64,000 nucleotides of DNA from Triadica sebifera (Eukaryota > Streptophyta > Magnoliopsida > Malpighiales > Euphorbiaceae), in assembly GCA_023653625.1 (NCBI GenBank), contig CM042898.1, forward strand, positions 18,895,501-18,959,500. The letters run 5' to 3'. The translations under genes and the position numbers were made by a program. Positions 48,630-61,551 of the stretch are shown here, piece by piece (position 1 is the stretch's first letter; each line of letters opens with the position of its first letter). A model generated the notes under the pieces. That model did not search any database, was not told where the DNA came from, and was given only the letters and a program-made list of their open reading frames with translations.

Positions 48630-49978
48630 AACTTTCATCCTCGAGATTTAATACCTAGAAATAGGTGTGGATATTGCCTTTTCATATTTTCTTCTGTTTC
48701 CCATGTTGCCTCTTCTAGTAAATGATTACGCCATAATACCTTAACTAAAGGTATTTCTCAATTTCTTAGCTGTTTTGTCTTGTATCGAATGATTTGCACT
48801 GGTTCCTCAACATAACTCGTGTCCTCTGCAATCTCAATGGCTTGATCTTTAAGTACATATGTAGGATCTGACCTGTATCTTCTAAGCATGCTCACATGAA
48901 ACACATTATGAATCTGAGCCATCTCTGGTGGTAATGCCAATATGTGTGCCAGTGGACCAACCTTCTCAAGAATTTGATAAGGTCCTATGTATCTTGGGCT
49001 CAATTTACCTTTCTTGCCAAATCGGATTATCTCTTTCCATAGAGATACACGAAGAAACACCTTTTCACCTAACTCGTATTCCATTTCCCTTCTATGTTGA
49101 TCAGCATAACTTTTTTATTTGTCCTGTGCTACCTTTAGCTTGTTCTTGACAACCTTGATTTTATCCACTGTATCTTGTACTATCTCTGGCTCTTCTAATG
49201 CACGTGCACCTTCTTCATCCCATATGATAGGGCTTCGGCACTTTCTGCCATACAATACCTCATATGGTGCCATCTGGATACTGCTATGATACTGGTCGTT
49301 GTAAGCAAATTCAATCAATGTTATATATTCATCCAAAACACCTCTGAATTCCATAGAACATGGCCTAAACATTTCTTCCAATGTTTGTATAGTCCTTTCT
49401 GATTGTCCATCAGTCTACGAGTGGAATGCAGTACTGAAGTTTAATTTTGTTCCCAATGCATCTTGTAAACTCACCCAAAAACGTGAAGTAAATCGTGGAT
49501 CTCTATCAGACACAATGGACACTGGAATACCATGCAATCTGACTATCTCATTCACATATAATTTTGCCAAACTCTCGAGTGTACACCCCCATCTGATAGG
49601 TAGAAAATATGCTGACTTGGTTAATCTATAACCAATTACCCATACTGCATCATTTTTCTATGGCGTTATTGGCAATCCATAAATGAAATCCATCGTTATT
49701 CTTTCCCATTTTCATTCTAGTATTGGCAAAGGATGAAGTTTTCCAATTGGTGTCTGATGTTCAATTTTAATCTGTTGACATGTCAAGCATTTGGAAATAT
49801 ATTATGCTATGTCTTTCTTCATTCTTGGCCACCAGTAATGAGGCCTTAAACTGTGATACATCTTAGTCATCCCTGGGTGCATTGCATAAGGTGCATTGTG
49901 TGCCTCTTCCATTATTTCCTGGCGCAAGTTTTCAGTATTTGGAACACATATGCGTGACTTTAACATTAGTGTATCATT
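48630..49978 (-). pseudogene. Gypsy 3 integrase
   Basis: In one frame with RT: HAPYAMHPGMTKMYHSL-type zinc-binding region (near 49880), ITMDFIYGLP and FLPIRWGCTLESLAKLY, IVSDRDPRFTSRFW (catalytic DRDPRF intact), TDGQSERTIQTLEEMFRPC, SSIQMAPYEVLYGRKCRSP, LSPRYIGPYQILEKVG and VSMLRRYRSDPTYVL, then VKVLWRNHLLEEATWE at the end. It is broken by single stops, including 49979, 49115 (TAA in DK*KSYAD) and 48758 (TGA in LRN*EIPL), and others within 49382-49978. Without the stops the order and spacing are normal for the family. Confidence 0.88.
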
Positions 49979-50692
49979 CTACAAATGAAACTCTGTACTA
50001 TTTCCCTGCCTTATCATATCAACTTTCTCACAAAATTGAGGATCTTTGTTTTGTGCTTCTTTAATTCTCTCATTTAGTATAGGTTTGACTTGAAGAGTAG
50101 CAATCAGTGATCCTCTATCATGCATATTTAATTCAACATTCATGGATCGTAATTGAATCAAATATGAAAAATAGGATGTTTGTAAATGAGCTACACTGCT
50201 ACTAGCCTTCCTACTCAATGCATCTGCTACCACATTGGCTTTCCCTGGATGGTACTCAATTGTATAGTCATAATCTTTCAATAGCTCTACCCATCGTCTT
50301 TGCCTCATGTTTAACTCTTTTTGTGTCAGCAAATAACCTAAACTTTTATGGTCTGTGAAGATCTGGAATGTCTCACCATACAGATAATGCCTCCAAATCT
50401 TCAATGCAAATACAACTGCAGCCAATTCTAAATCATGCATTGGATAGGAGATCTCATGTGGTCTCAGTTGCCTAAATGCATAAGCTATCACCTTACCGTG
50501 TTGCATTAATACACATCCTAAGCCTTGGTGAGAAGCATCACTATATATTGTAAACCCACCTGTACCAGTAGGGATAGTTAACACTGGTGCTGAGGTTAGC
50601 TTGTGTTTTAGTTCATCGAAACTCCTCTGACATTCTGGAGTCCACTTGAAAGGCACATTCTTTCTCAACAATTTAGTCAAAGGGCTAGCAAT
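49979..50692 (-). pseudogene. Gypsy 3 RNase H
   Basis: A 233-codon open piece with FKWTPECQRSFDELKHKLTS, APVLTIPTGTGGFTIYSDAS (first RNase H acidic residue), HDLELAAVVFALKIWRHYLYG, FTDHKSLGYLLTQKELNMRQ, WVELLKDYDYTIEYHPGKAN and VVADALSRK, all as expected. It is separated from RT by one TGA at 50693. Confidence 0.9.
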
Positions 50693-51718
50693 TCAGGAGA
50701 ATTCATCAACAAATCTGCAATAGTATTCGGCTAAACCTAGAAAACTACGCATTTCTGAAATATTTTTAGGAGCTTCCCAATTTACCATGGCCTCAATTTT
50801 CTTTGGGTCAACCTCTATGCCCTTACACGACACCACATGTCCAAGAAACACCAAATGATCTAACCAGAATTCACATTTACTCAATTTGGCATATAATTGT
50901 TTCTCCCTCAAAGTTTGCAACACAATTTTTAAATGTTGTTCATGTTCTCCCCTGTTCTTTGAGTATACCAATATGTCATCAATAAATACTATCACAAACC
51001 TATCCAGATATGGTTGAAACACCTTATTCGTTAATGCCATAAATGTAACTGGAGCATTAGTCAACCCAAATGGCATTACTAAAAATTCATAATGTCCATA
51101 TCTGGTTCAAAAAGAAGTCTTTGGAACCTCTGCTTCTGCTACCTTCAACTGGTAATAGCCTGATTTCAAATCAATCTTGGAGAATATTTGGGCTCCTTGC
51201 AATTGGTCAAACAAATCATCTATTCTGGGCAACAAATATTTGTTCTTCACTGTCATTTTATTCAGTTGCCTGTAATCGATGCACAATCTCATTGTTCCAT
51301 CTTTCTTTTTAACAAATAATACTGGAGCTCCCCAAGGTGATGCACTAGGTCTAATATACCCTTTGTCAAGTAACTCCTGCAATTGGGCCTTCAGTTCTTT
51401 CAACTCAACCAGGGCCATTCTGTAGCCCCAAGGTGATGCACTAGGTCTAATATACCCTTTGTCAAGTAACTCCTGCAATTGGGCCTTCAGTTCTTTCAAA
51501 TCAACCAGGGCCATTCTGTAGGGTGACCTTGATATTGGTGTTGTTCCTGCTACTAGTTTAATAGTGAATTCTATCTCTCTATCTGGTGGTAAACCAGGTA
51601 GATCATCTGGGAATACATCAGCAAATTCCCTTACCACTGGTATATTTTCAAGCAAGCTATCAGTGGTTCTAGTATCAGTCACATATGCCAAATATACTTC
51701 ACATCCCCCTTTGATCAT
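50693..51718 (-). pseudogene. Gypsy 3 reverse transcriptase with an in-frame 96-bp duplication
   Basis: RT runs from VFPDDLPGLPPDREIEF through APVLFVKKKDGTMRLCIDYR, DDLFDQLQGAQIFSKIDLKS, GYYQLKV, MPFGLTNAPVTFMALTN and the intact catalytic FIDD (VFIDDILVYSK) to CEFWLDHLVFLGHVVS. A TGA at 51107 splits it. A tandem duplication of 32 codons (the KAQLQELLDKGYIRPSASPW block, positions about 51334-51525) repeats the segment before the fingers domain; the two copies differ at one visible base. Without that insertion the RT would have normal length. Confidence 0.92.
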
Positions 51719-52430
51719 TCAAAATGCCTTTACAGCTAAGACTAGACATGTAGGCACAAGTTTTCTTTCACCTAGAAATACTACCCTTGGCTGGTTCGGT
51801 GATTCCAAAATTACTTCTTTAGTAAAGCAATTCACTATTGCATGATGTCTAGTTAACCAATCCATTCCCAGTATCACATCAAATTCATATATTGGCAATA
51901 AAATCAGATAAGCTATTAACTCAGCTCTATCAATGCATATCAAGCAATCTCGACAGACATTATTCATAACTACCACTATTCTCAATGGAGTACTCACATT
52001 TATGTCAATCCCCAAAGGCTCATGTGTTTGATGCAGTTTAGATGTCATATGCAATGATATAAATGAATGAGTGGAGCTTGGGTCAATCAATGCATATGCT
52101 AACATTTCATAAATGTAAATATTACCAGTAACTACTTCGGGAGCATCCACTGCCTCTTGTCTAGACATAGCAAACACCCTGGCCTGAGTAGGGGGTCTAG
52201 AACTCTGACCTTCAGATTTGGTTACTCCTCTGCCCGTTGTACCAGTCCTGCCATGTGTCCCACTAGTAGGGTAAACCATCGGTGCCTCAACTGTGGTCTC
52301 AGATACTCCTTTGCCTCTGTTGGTCTCTGCTAGTTTGGCTCTATTTGGATAGTCTCTATACATGTGTTCCATCGATCCACAGAAATAACATGCTTCTGTG
52401 AGCCTTCTACATTCGCCCATATGTTGTCTA
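51719..52430 (-). pseudogene. Gypsy 3 protease and zinc-knuckle region
   Basis: Zinc knuckles: CSHCGRQHMGEC just upstream (near 52440) and CYFCGSMEHMYRDY, where the last Cys of the CX2CX4HX4C pattern is Tyr. Protease: ALIDPSSTHSFIS, active-site Asp present but the usual Gly (DPGS) is Ser, then DVILGMDWLTRHHAIV. One TGA at 51719 links it to the RT frame. Confidence 0.85.
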
Positions 52431-53340
52431 CCACAATGACTACATGTGGGCCTTTGTTCAACATATTAGCTATGCCCTCTGCCTGGGTAAGAGAAAGTCA
52501 TGCCTCGACCTCTAGAACTGGAGTACCCATTTCTGTTACCAGACTGTGCAGGCATATATCTACCTCTTTTTCCCAACCTTCTGCTAGACTCACCAAAGAA
52601 CTCACGTGCTGCTCTTTTAATTTGTTGCTCCCCAACTTCTTTCATTAACCGTTACACTCTGATTGCGGCAGCTCTAAGTCTGGCATAATTATCAAGATCA
52701 GTAGTCGTGATTCTATTTCTGATCTCATATTTGAGGCCCTCCTCAAACTTCCTGCATTTGTCTCTTTCAGTAGAAACCATGAAGGTGGCATAATGGGAAA
52801 GTTTATTAAACTATACTTCATACTCCGCAACAGACATGTTCCCCTGTTTTAGATTCAGGAATTCCTTTCTCTTCTCATCTTTATATACCTCAGGCATGTA
52901 ATTGTTCTGAAATTCTAGGAGGAAATCATTCCATGTCAAAACCGGTGGCTGTGCATCACTGTCGGGGACTGTCTCCCACCATTCATAAGCATTGCCTTGA
53001 AGCAAGGATACTGCATAATCAAATTTCTCATATGAGGTACATCTCATCATATTTAGTACCCTCTGTATCCTTTTCAGCCATATCTCAGCTTCTACTGGGT
53101 CTGTTGTGCCATTGAAATCAGTTGCACCATGTTTCCATAGTTTGTCATAATGTCATTCCTTGTACATTTCAGGACCATATACTTTATGTTCTAGGTTTTC
53201 ATAGGGTACTTCTACATGAGATGATTGTGATGCATGTGCTGGAGCTCTAGCTCCTAGTGCTGGTTGATCTCTATGTAAATGAGGTGATGCCTCAAGAGAA
53301 TGAATGTCAACCAGTCACTCTCTCCTTGGTGAATCATGTC
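52431..53340 (-). pseudogene. Gypsy 3 gag
   Basis: Retrotransposon gag domain with WKHGATDFNGTTDPVEAEIW, RIQRVLNMMRCTSYEKFDYA, GNAYEWWETV, FQNNYMPEVYKDEKRKEF and LNLKQGNMSVAEYEV, then a TAG at 52811 and continuation in the same frame to a basic Arg/Gly-rich tail. The piece at 52811-53050 is the longest open part. Upstream of it are further stops and no convincing start. Capsid role. Confidence 0.85.
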
Positions 53341-53452
53341 TTATGATGGCCCTAAAATAAATGAAATTATGTCACTACATAATGTTCAACACATATTATG
53401 CATAAGTTATCATGCTCTTATGCATACGCATGTTCCCATGGAACCTATCCCT

Positions 53453-53464
53453 GCTCTGATACCA
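53453..53464 (-). promoter_or_regulatory. Gypsy 3 primer-binding site
   Basis: In element sense TGGTATCAGAGC, a perfect match to the 3' end complement of initiator tRNA-Met, four bases from the 5' LTR. Confidence 0.95.
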
Positions 53465-53468
53465 AAAA

Positions 53469-56426
53469 TGTAACACCACATCTTATGCATTTAAGTATAA
53501 CCTATCTCTGTATCAAATAATCACACATAGCATGCTGGAAAAATAAAATATCCTGTTAATAGTGATAGTAATTTTTTTTATATCCTGGAATATCATTCAA
53601 TGACTTTGCAATCTCATATCCTGTAATTTCATTCAATGACTTGCAAGTCTCATATCTTGTAATATTATTCAATGACTTTGCAAAGTTAACACTGAGGTTT
53701 TCACCACAATATAATATATCACATATATCGAAACATAAACTTTACACATAAGTATTTACGAGTTGCTTTCATTTATACATTTTTAAACTCATTCCAAAAT
53801 GACTACACATATTCAAGCACGTAAATACAAAACACATATGATATATTTTCATACTTGTGTGGAATGCAAGGAGAGAGAGTGATGAGGCTCGGCCAGTGAC
53901 CTGTGCTCCATGTCTTTTATACGCTACTCAAAATGAGCTATCACTTTTCTTTACCTGAAAAATGATGCAAATTGATAAGTTGTGGCTCAATGAGAATAAC
54001 CATCAAATGAGCTCTGAAGTACCGAACAACTCATAATAATAAATCACAAATCCAATACATATCATGTATTCCATTCCATTCATCAGTATCATATAAATAT
54101 CAACAAAGTTGAAACATATAATCATTACTCCTTACGTATGCAAATGCTTTGCTGATTTCATTTTGTTGTGACAAAGTTAAACAGACTTTGCCCCGGGTTT
54201 CCATGTGAACATTTTCTATGTGAACATTTGCATTTGCTAGCTAGCTTGATCATTTATTTCATTTGCACATTTGTTGGGCCATAGGCCTCTTCTTTTACTT
54301 TACAATATCTATTAACTAGTCACAATGCCTTTTTAGTCCATATGCATATGCACTTGTACTTAATCATTCATCAACCATTGCATTTTATCACATATAACAT
54401 ACATATACCGCATATATGCCTCATATGCCACGCATATACCTCGCATATACTATACATATACCATGTATATATATCACATATGTCAAACATATACCTCAAT
54501 TATATCACAAGTATACCACTTATGTGTACCACAATGTCACAAATTATGCATCATCATATTATCAGGGACAAATCATGACAATCAAATAAATCACATAGCA
54601 AGCAACATTCATATGTACTAAAGAATTCAATTGATAATTAGACTCACCTTTCTCCTTTGACTCCGACCCCTAACTTATTGTCTATCCGCTCCTTGTGGGT
54701 CTCCATTATGTTGCGAGCCTAATATGAAAACATAATCAATTAACTTATGATTAGGGAGACTTAATGTTGCTTAAACAATTTAATATGCATTGTTCATGTC
54801 AATAGTTAAGATTTTTCCTATGAGGCAGTGTGATCTTATGGGACTATTTAGCCTATAACTTTTTCTATACTTGACCAATTAATCTGATTCTTATTCCTAA
54901 TTAAAACTAATATATAATTATAAATTATAATAAAATTTCAGACCCATTGGATCATTTTACAATTTTTGGTGAAATTTCTAAGTGTGTTATGTTTTCTGCC
55001 TTGTTTTCTGCCTTTAGGCAGTTTCAGGGTACTCACTTTGGTTTATCCTAACTTATAATATATAAGTCCTATTTTAATGAAACTTTATAGAAACTTATAA
55101 GTATTCAAATGGAACATTTTTCATGTTTAAAACTATTATCAATTATGTTTCTAAGGTCTTCAAATTATAACAAATATGTCACTGGTTCAAAATAGAATTG
55201 GCTTCCGGACCAGTATAACTTCCAATGGCCATAACTTAGTCTATACCTAACATATCAAGTTTAACTTAGTACCAAAATTTAGATAATACATATAACTATA
55301 ACTTTCAAGTTTTGAGAAGTTACAGAATCTAGCTCTAAGGAGCTCAAACTAGCCAAACAATTTTCTGGATCTGCCTAGGGCACTCAGTTGGCAGTTTAAG
55401 TCATGAAATAGTCATAGTTCCATTCACCATAACTCAAAATGTACAAGCCCTATAAATCTGGAATTTGGTATAGAGATACATAACACATATATCTACAACT
55501 TTTATATTTTTAGATACTTTAAATAATGGCTTTAACATATTCAAAACTAAAGAACACAATAGCTATCTTGGCTAGGGTTCACACCCTTACCAGTTTCAGT
55601 AGAGAAAGGATATCTCTTCCTATACACAAAATCTTTCAAAAAAGTTTACATATACATAAATATAAGACCTAAAAGAATAACGTTTGTGTTTTAATATTTT
55701 CTAGAATCAATTTCTATTGATATCACAATCAGGGTGCAAATCAGTGTCTATTAATGAACCTTAGCAACTCAAATCAACCTTATAGCAATAAGAATTGATT
55801 ACTTACCAAGAACAAACTTGCAAGTGATCAATTTGCCTTAAAAACCAAGTGAAACAAGTAAGAATTGAGTTTTGGAATGGGGTAAGATGAAGAAGAAAAT
55901 GGGGCTGAAGTGAGGAGGCAGAAATGGGGGAGGAATATAAAGCCAACCCTTTTGTTTTTTTGACTTTTTATCTTTTTCTCTTCATCTCTTCTCTTTTCTC
56001 TTCTCTTTTCTTTTATTTTCCTTTTGTTTCATTTTCATTTTATTTTGTCTATATTATTATTATTATTTACATATATTTATAATTCCACTAGTTTACACAA
56101 TAATACAGCTTAATCATTTGACCCGATTTAACTAAATTAACAATGTAAATATTTACTAATCTTAATCTAATCATTTTTCTTACTTTAATTTAGTCATCTT
56201 ATTTAATTTTTTTCTAATGCTTTTTTATCCTTCTTTAGGTTATAAGTACACACGTGCGACTCGATACAATTACTAAATACTAGGACACGTAGCTAGTGCA
56301 TGCCATGAAATTGTTTCTAAGAAAATATGTATGAAATGCACGTGTTCAATTGGATTATATGGAAGATGCATATTTTCAAATGAAATGCATGTGGATATGC
56401 ATGTGAGGAAAGTCAAAGATGTTACA
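53469..56426 (-). repeat. Gypsy 3 right (5') LTR
   Basis: Co-linear with 45679-48611. Visible differences are scattered substitutions and small indels, for example an extra TTTTCTATGTGAACA repeat near 54210. The frame at 54342-54578 reads across the CATATACC-rich repeats. Confidence 0.92.
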
Positions 56427-58940
56427 CCAACCCTCTAACTACATCTTTTGTGCCTCTGCTGATATGAGTTTGAATTTCTTCTTGACCAACTTCACTATCT
56501 ATTATCTACAACTCCAATTCCTGCGTGAGAATAACCCACGCTAAGTTATCTCTAGCTTAGTAGTACATATATGTATTAAAGTATTTTCTAGGCAGCTACA
56601 CAAATGCATATCTCAAATAAAATTATGACACATTAAATTTTATTACATATTTTTTTTATATAAAATAAATAAATAAATAACATAAAAGAATAAACATAAT
56701 AACCGCATTCAATAATTAAATTTGCACCACCTCATATAAACATTTCATACCTTGTTACTTACATCAATTAATAAATTTTCATATTTCATTATATGGTTTA
56801 TTAGCCAAAATCTCATTCCTCGACTGTCCGAATACGGGGTATGGGGGCGCTGGCGGAGCTTAAGCCATCTTATTCACTAAATTTCATGTCAAGGGAACTC
56901 GCAGAGCTTTAGCCACCTTGACATAGTATAATCATGATTTTTATATGTAATTAGGATCAGGGGCACTTTCGGAACTATAGCCACCCTGTCATTGAATCAT
57001 ATCAATATCGGAATCATAATTCTCCCTTAATAGTGCACCATCTATCCTATGTTAGTCATCAGGTAGGAAAATGAGCAATTAAAACTATTAATTAATTATT
57101 TTTATCATGTCATTACTTTCCATAATCAACTCTCATTTCGTATCAACATAATTACAAGTTCACAATTTATTTGAAACCCATGTACTAACATGATATTCCA
57201 TCAAATATTACCATAACATTAAATTCCTAATTAATAACATTTTTATAATTTAAAAGAATGTAATAATATATTATTTTATCATGATGACACATAATTTATG
57301 TTATGCATACATAAACATGCATAAGGGCAAACCATAATACATATATGTACAAATCTTGATAAATTTTTTTTTTCTTTTCTAAATCTAGACTCAAGGCTTG
57401 TTTACTTTTGTTGTTCTTCCTCTTTTTGAGATCCTAATTTGAAAATATAAATAATTAATACATTGATAAAAATACTTCTTTTTAATATAGTTTAAATAAA
57501 TAACTACAATTTCTTTTAAAATGAAATAAGATCTCTTAGGATTATTGTATATATAACTTTTTCTACACTTATCCAATTTATATAATTCTTATTTTTAATC
57601 AAATTTAACATGTAATACTATAGTATACTAAAATTTCAGAATTTTTGAACCATTACATAATTTTTAGTATAATTTTAAATGTTGCTCTGTTTTCTACCCT
57701 TAGGTAGTTTTGAGATACTATATTTAAAAATTTATACCTTTTACCATGTATATTAAATTATTATGAAACTTTTTAGACAGTAATATAAATTAATTTGGAA
57801 TATTTTGCATGTTTACCTCATTTCTAGATTCTACCTCTAAGGTTCTCAAATACTAGATGATCCATAACTGGTTTAGAATAGAATGATAATCTGACTAGTT
57901 CACTTGTTAAGGTCATAATTTACAAAATAAATAAAATTTTAAGGTAAGACTTTCACAAGAAATTAGATAAGATATATAAATAAAGCTTTTATGTTTTAAA
58001 TTTTGGCTAATTTGATCTAAAAATAGGTTAATATGAAGACAAAATTACCAGAACTGCACAGGTATGTGAAACCAGCTCAATTAAGAAGCAACCATAATTC
58101 ATTTCACTATAACTCAACTTACACAAGAGATATTTATACAAAATTTGGCAGAGACCTAGATAACAAATAGGGTACAACTTTTATGTTTTAAGTCACCTTA
58201 AATTTAGCCATAAGATAATCAAATTAAGTAAAAATCGTGAAGTATCCTGTTAAGACTCTTCTAGGGACCAATCTTACTCAAATGATCATTTATCTTTATA
58301 TACTCAATACCATTCAATAAAATTTGGTAGAAAGATACAAAAGACGTAAATGAACAACTTTTATGTTTGACACTTTTCCAAATTTGGTTCATAAGATAAT
58401 AAAAAATAGAGTAAAATATACTACAGTAGCATAACCCAAAAAGCTCTAATAACACAATAATAATGGGAAAAAGATTACTTATCAAGAACATATTTATTTA
58501 GAGTGATTTTGATGCAAATCTTGAGTGAGATCATGAAGAAAATGAGGTTGTTATTGGGAGAAAAGAAAGAGATTATGATAGATAGATAGAACAGTGTAGA
58601 AGTTAGGATAAAATGGGGCAAATGAAGTCTTAATTGACTTCATCCCCTCTTCTCCTGATTTTTCTTCTTCTTTATTTTTTTTTCTGCTGTGCACTTTTTA
58701 TTTATTTATTATTATTATTTTTACACATTTACTTATATTTAGTTTTTTTAATTTTTTTATTAAAAGTATAATTTAATTATGTGGTCTAATTTAATCAAAT
58801 TTGTCATATTAATCAATTTAATTTATTTTAATTTATAATTTAGTTATTTACTTTATCTGTTTTAATTTCTATTGTTTATTATATATTTCATATATATACC
58901 ATATATTTATTCTAATTAAACTCTAATGAATAGGCATTAC
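56427..58940 (-). repeat. Gypsy 1 right LTR, part 2
   Basis: Continues 45367-45678 and aligns with 16108-17776 and 26558-27137, for example the TAGCCAAAATCTCATTCC block near 56800 and the tract GGGGCGCT(G/C)(G/A)CGGAG near 56845. It ends GGCATTAC at 58940. The copia element is absent here, giving the empty site for its insertion near 58130 (AGAGATATTTATACA). Confidence 0.85.
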
Positions 58941-58943
58941 TAT

Positions 58944-60504
58944 GCAGGCCATTAAGCGGAATGATGCCGTTTATGAATGATTGTAGTCTGGGGACGTTGC
59001 CCTTCAGCCGTATAAAAAAATGACATTAGTTATTAGCACATTATAGCGTTTTATTTACCATTTTATCATCACTGTCAATAACAATCTCGGATATTCAACT
59101 AGAAAAAGAAGATGGGTATATTTGTCTTCACACATTGAAGGTCCTTTTTTTGCCTTTGGTCAAAGCGATTTTCAGAATCCTACCCCTCATGCTCGAAGTA
59201 TCACATAAGTTATATTTGTAATTATTAAAAATAATTTATTTTATTTATATTGTTGAACTTTGTCGTTAGACTAAACTTATATTTTATTATATAACTTATT
59301 TTATAATTTAATATTATTTCTAAAAAATGCATTTAATATTATTTTATTATCAAATTATTTGTTTAAAATATTTTTTGAATATGATTTGAATTTTAATTTT
59401 TACTCGTATGAAATTTATATTGATAATTTATTAATAATATTTTCTTCTCAAGGTTAAACAACTTGTTCTTAAAGTTAGGCAACTTTGATTCTTACATATA
59501 AAACAATTTCTAAAGAAATAGTAATAATATTATGATTTTTTTAAAACTTTACAATATGTTTTTTTGGTTTGTTTTCTAAATAATTTGTATTTAACTGGCC
59601 TTCCACTTTTTTATTTGGCTGTAACATTTTATGTTAATTCGATTTTGTCACAAGCCTTATATGCATGAATCATTTTAACTTTCCTTTCTCTTATCTGTTT
59701 TGTAGTAATTTGTTTAGAAACCTGAATTGCTGCTTTTTTTTTTCTAAATTTAAAATGTAACTATATTATTTTGAATGTTGTTCTAATATTATTCACACTA
59801 GAAACCATTCATTTCTTCCCCCATATATGCATACCTTTTTATTTTATTGTGCTTCTTTTAATATTGTCTAATATTTGTTTCTTTTATTGTGATTTCTTTT
59901 CTTTTGCTTATTTTTACCTGTAAAACATGGTTTGCTTTTTATATGAAAATGATATCTATATTTGGGTATCATGTTATTTATATCAAAATTCATTTTCCTT
60001 TTTCATCCTTTAATACTGATATTCAAAATTTTAATGCACACTTATTTTAATATTTTCTTATTATGTTTCTATTTATTGTATTTGCTTATGATAACACGTT
60101 ACATGAATTTTTTTATTTTACTTACACATAATATATATTTTTTCTTGCACTACTCACTGCTTAGTTAAACATTGTGAAATTGTGAATAAAAATTTTGGAA
60201 ACAGAAATTATTTTGAGGATATAATCAAAATTCTTATTACAATTTTGTAAGGTTTAGATAAAATTTGGTTTTTGGTTTAGGTGTTTGATAAACTGTCTCA
60301 TTGAAACTTTGTATATTATTTTTGAGATGTCAATAGATGAAAACTTCACCCAGATATTCCACTACACATGGTCTCAAAAAAGATTCCATTCTTCTCATTG
60401 GGTTAATGGAGCAAATATACTGTTTTTGCTTTCCCCTCTGGTCGTTAATGGTTTATGATGGTAAATTTTTTTCTTTCTGACACAAGGCGAGGGCTACCGG
60501 CTAG
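58944..60504 (+). repeat. Helitron-like element, right part with repeat unit B'
   Basis: 58944-59105 matches 15613-15775 (shared AATGATTGTAGTC / AATGATAGTAGTT, then GTTGCCCTTC, AAAAAAATGACATTAGTT and TTATTTACCATTTTATC). The remaining 59106-60504 is AT-rich with no gene. The small frame at 59962-60168 is hydrophobic low complexity. It ends at the CTAG of 60501-60504. Confidence 0.6.
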
Positions 60505-61100
60505 TATATAATAAAGGTGGGGCCTAAAGATCATAGATTATCATTTTGCAAGTGTTTTTTGGCGATTTTCCTAGTCATGAGAAAATAAGATCAGTTGCAG
60601 AAGTATTTACTCAGTTGGCACTCTCTTGGTTATCCAAAATTAATTTGAGCTTTATTGTTGTTTGCTTCCTCATTGACTTTATGCTTGTTAATCTGATGGT
60701 GGATATAGACTTCAATGAAAAAAACACATGAATTCATGTTCTAAGTGTTGGCAAATGATTAAAAGAAAAAAAGGCTTAACTTCAAAAATGTCCATTTTAG
60801 GGCAGTCTTAATAAAAAATAAAAAAAATCACTTAGAATATTATTCATTATTGTCTGCTTTTTAAAAGAGTAGACATCTATTGTTCACGAGCTGAATAACA
60901 GCTAAAAATAGAAATTGTTGGTTTTTTCAACAAGCAGACAACCCAAATGACAAAAGATTTGGGGCTGCGATTAAAAATTAAGATGAAAAGAAAAGTTAGC
61001 TTTATTACAAATTTTTATTTAAGAAAATGATTGAAAGGTAATTCTTCTTTTTTCATTAACAACAAAAACATGGGTAAGTTATACATTCATCCAATTTTTT
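60505..61100. other. AT-rich DNA after the Helitron-like end
   Basis: A 61-codon frame at 60546-60731 has a hydrophobic C-terminal half but no recognisable domain, promoter or start context. I do not call it a gene. Confidence 0.4.
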
Positions 61101-61113
61101 CTGATATTGAAGT

Positions 61114-61551
61114 ATGATGTTAAAGTCAAGAGTAGAAGTGGAAAAATTGTTGAACGAGTTTCGTGAACTCAGCAGGAGTGGTAGAGTTTTAAATGAGCAG
61201 TTGCTGTCATTCCATGGAAGAGTTTTAATCATTAACAAGCTGTTGCTCACAATCAATGGAAGAGTTGCTTGCAGCTTGCTATTGCCTATTCTGTGTTTTC
61301 TTGTTTATGAAGTAACACCCTTCCTAGTCTCCAATATTCTAATTTTTATTACTATTTTTAGGATAATTATAATTTATAGGATTGTAATCATAATTGATAA
61401 TATTGTTAGGTTTACTTTTCTTGCTATTAATATTGTTGGAGTTACTATCATTACTTTGATTTTTGTTAGTATTAAGATTATTTTTGCTAGTCTCAAGATT
61501 GTTTTTGTTAGTATTGTTATTTTCATCGGTTGCTGTTCACGAACATCGTAA
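61114..61551 (+). other. 145-codon low-complexity frame of uncertain status
   Basis: The plus strand is open for 145 codons: a charged first third with three imperfect GRV-xxx-LL units (about residues 24-60), then a very Ile/Val/Phe-rich stretch. Part of the latter comes from 21-bp tandem units with a TTTTTG(T/C)TAGT core at about 61456-61522. The minus strand of the same part is open for about 60 codons and Asn-rich (pattern NNLNTNKN). Both look like products of repeat composition rather than a gene. Nothing in the neighbourhood supports expression. Confidence 0.3.

Larger units (their letters stand above)
45679..56426 (-). mobile_element. Gypsy 3: near full-length Ty3/gypsy element (Tekay/Del-like)
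   Basis: Target duplication CCAAA (45674-45678) and CCAAC (56427-56431), one mismatch. Left LTR 45679-48611 (2,933 bp) and right LTR 53469-56426 (2,958 bp) are very similar throughout, so this is the best preserved and probably one of the latest arrivals. It has a perfect tRNA-Met primer-binding site and a polypurine tract, and encodes gag, PR, RT, RH and INT in order. All coding pieces checked from 53050 down to 48758 share one reading frame, interrupted only by stop codons. The LWRNHLLEEATWE ending is Tekay/Del-like. Confidence 0.92.

Noticed and set aside
60546..60731. 61-codon frame after the Helitron-like end
   Set aside because: No recognisable domain or supporting signals; length expected by chance in this AT-rich DNA.
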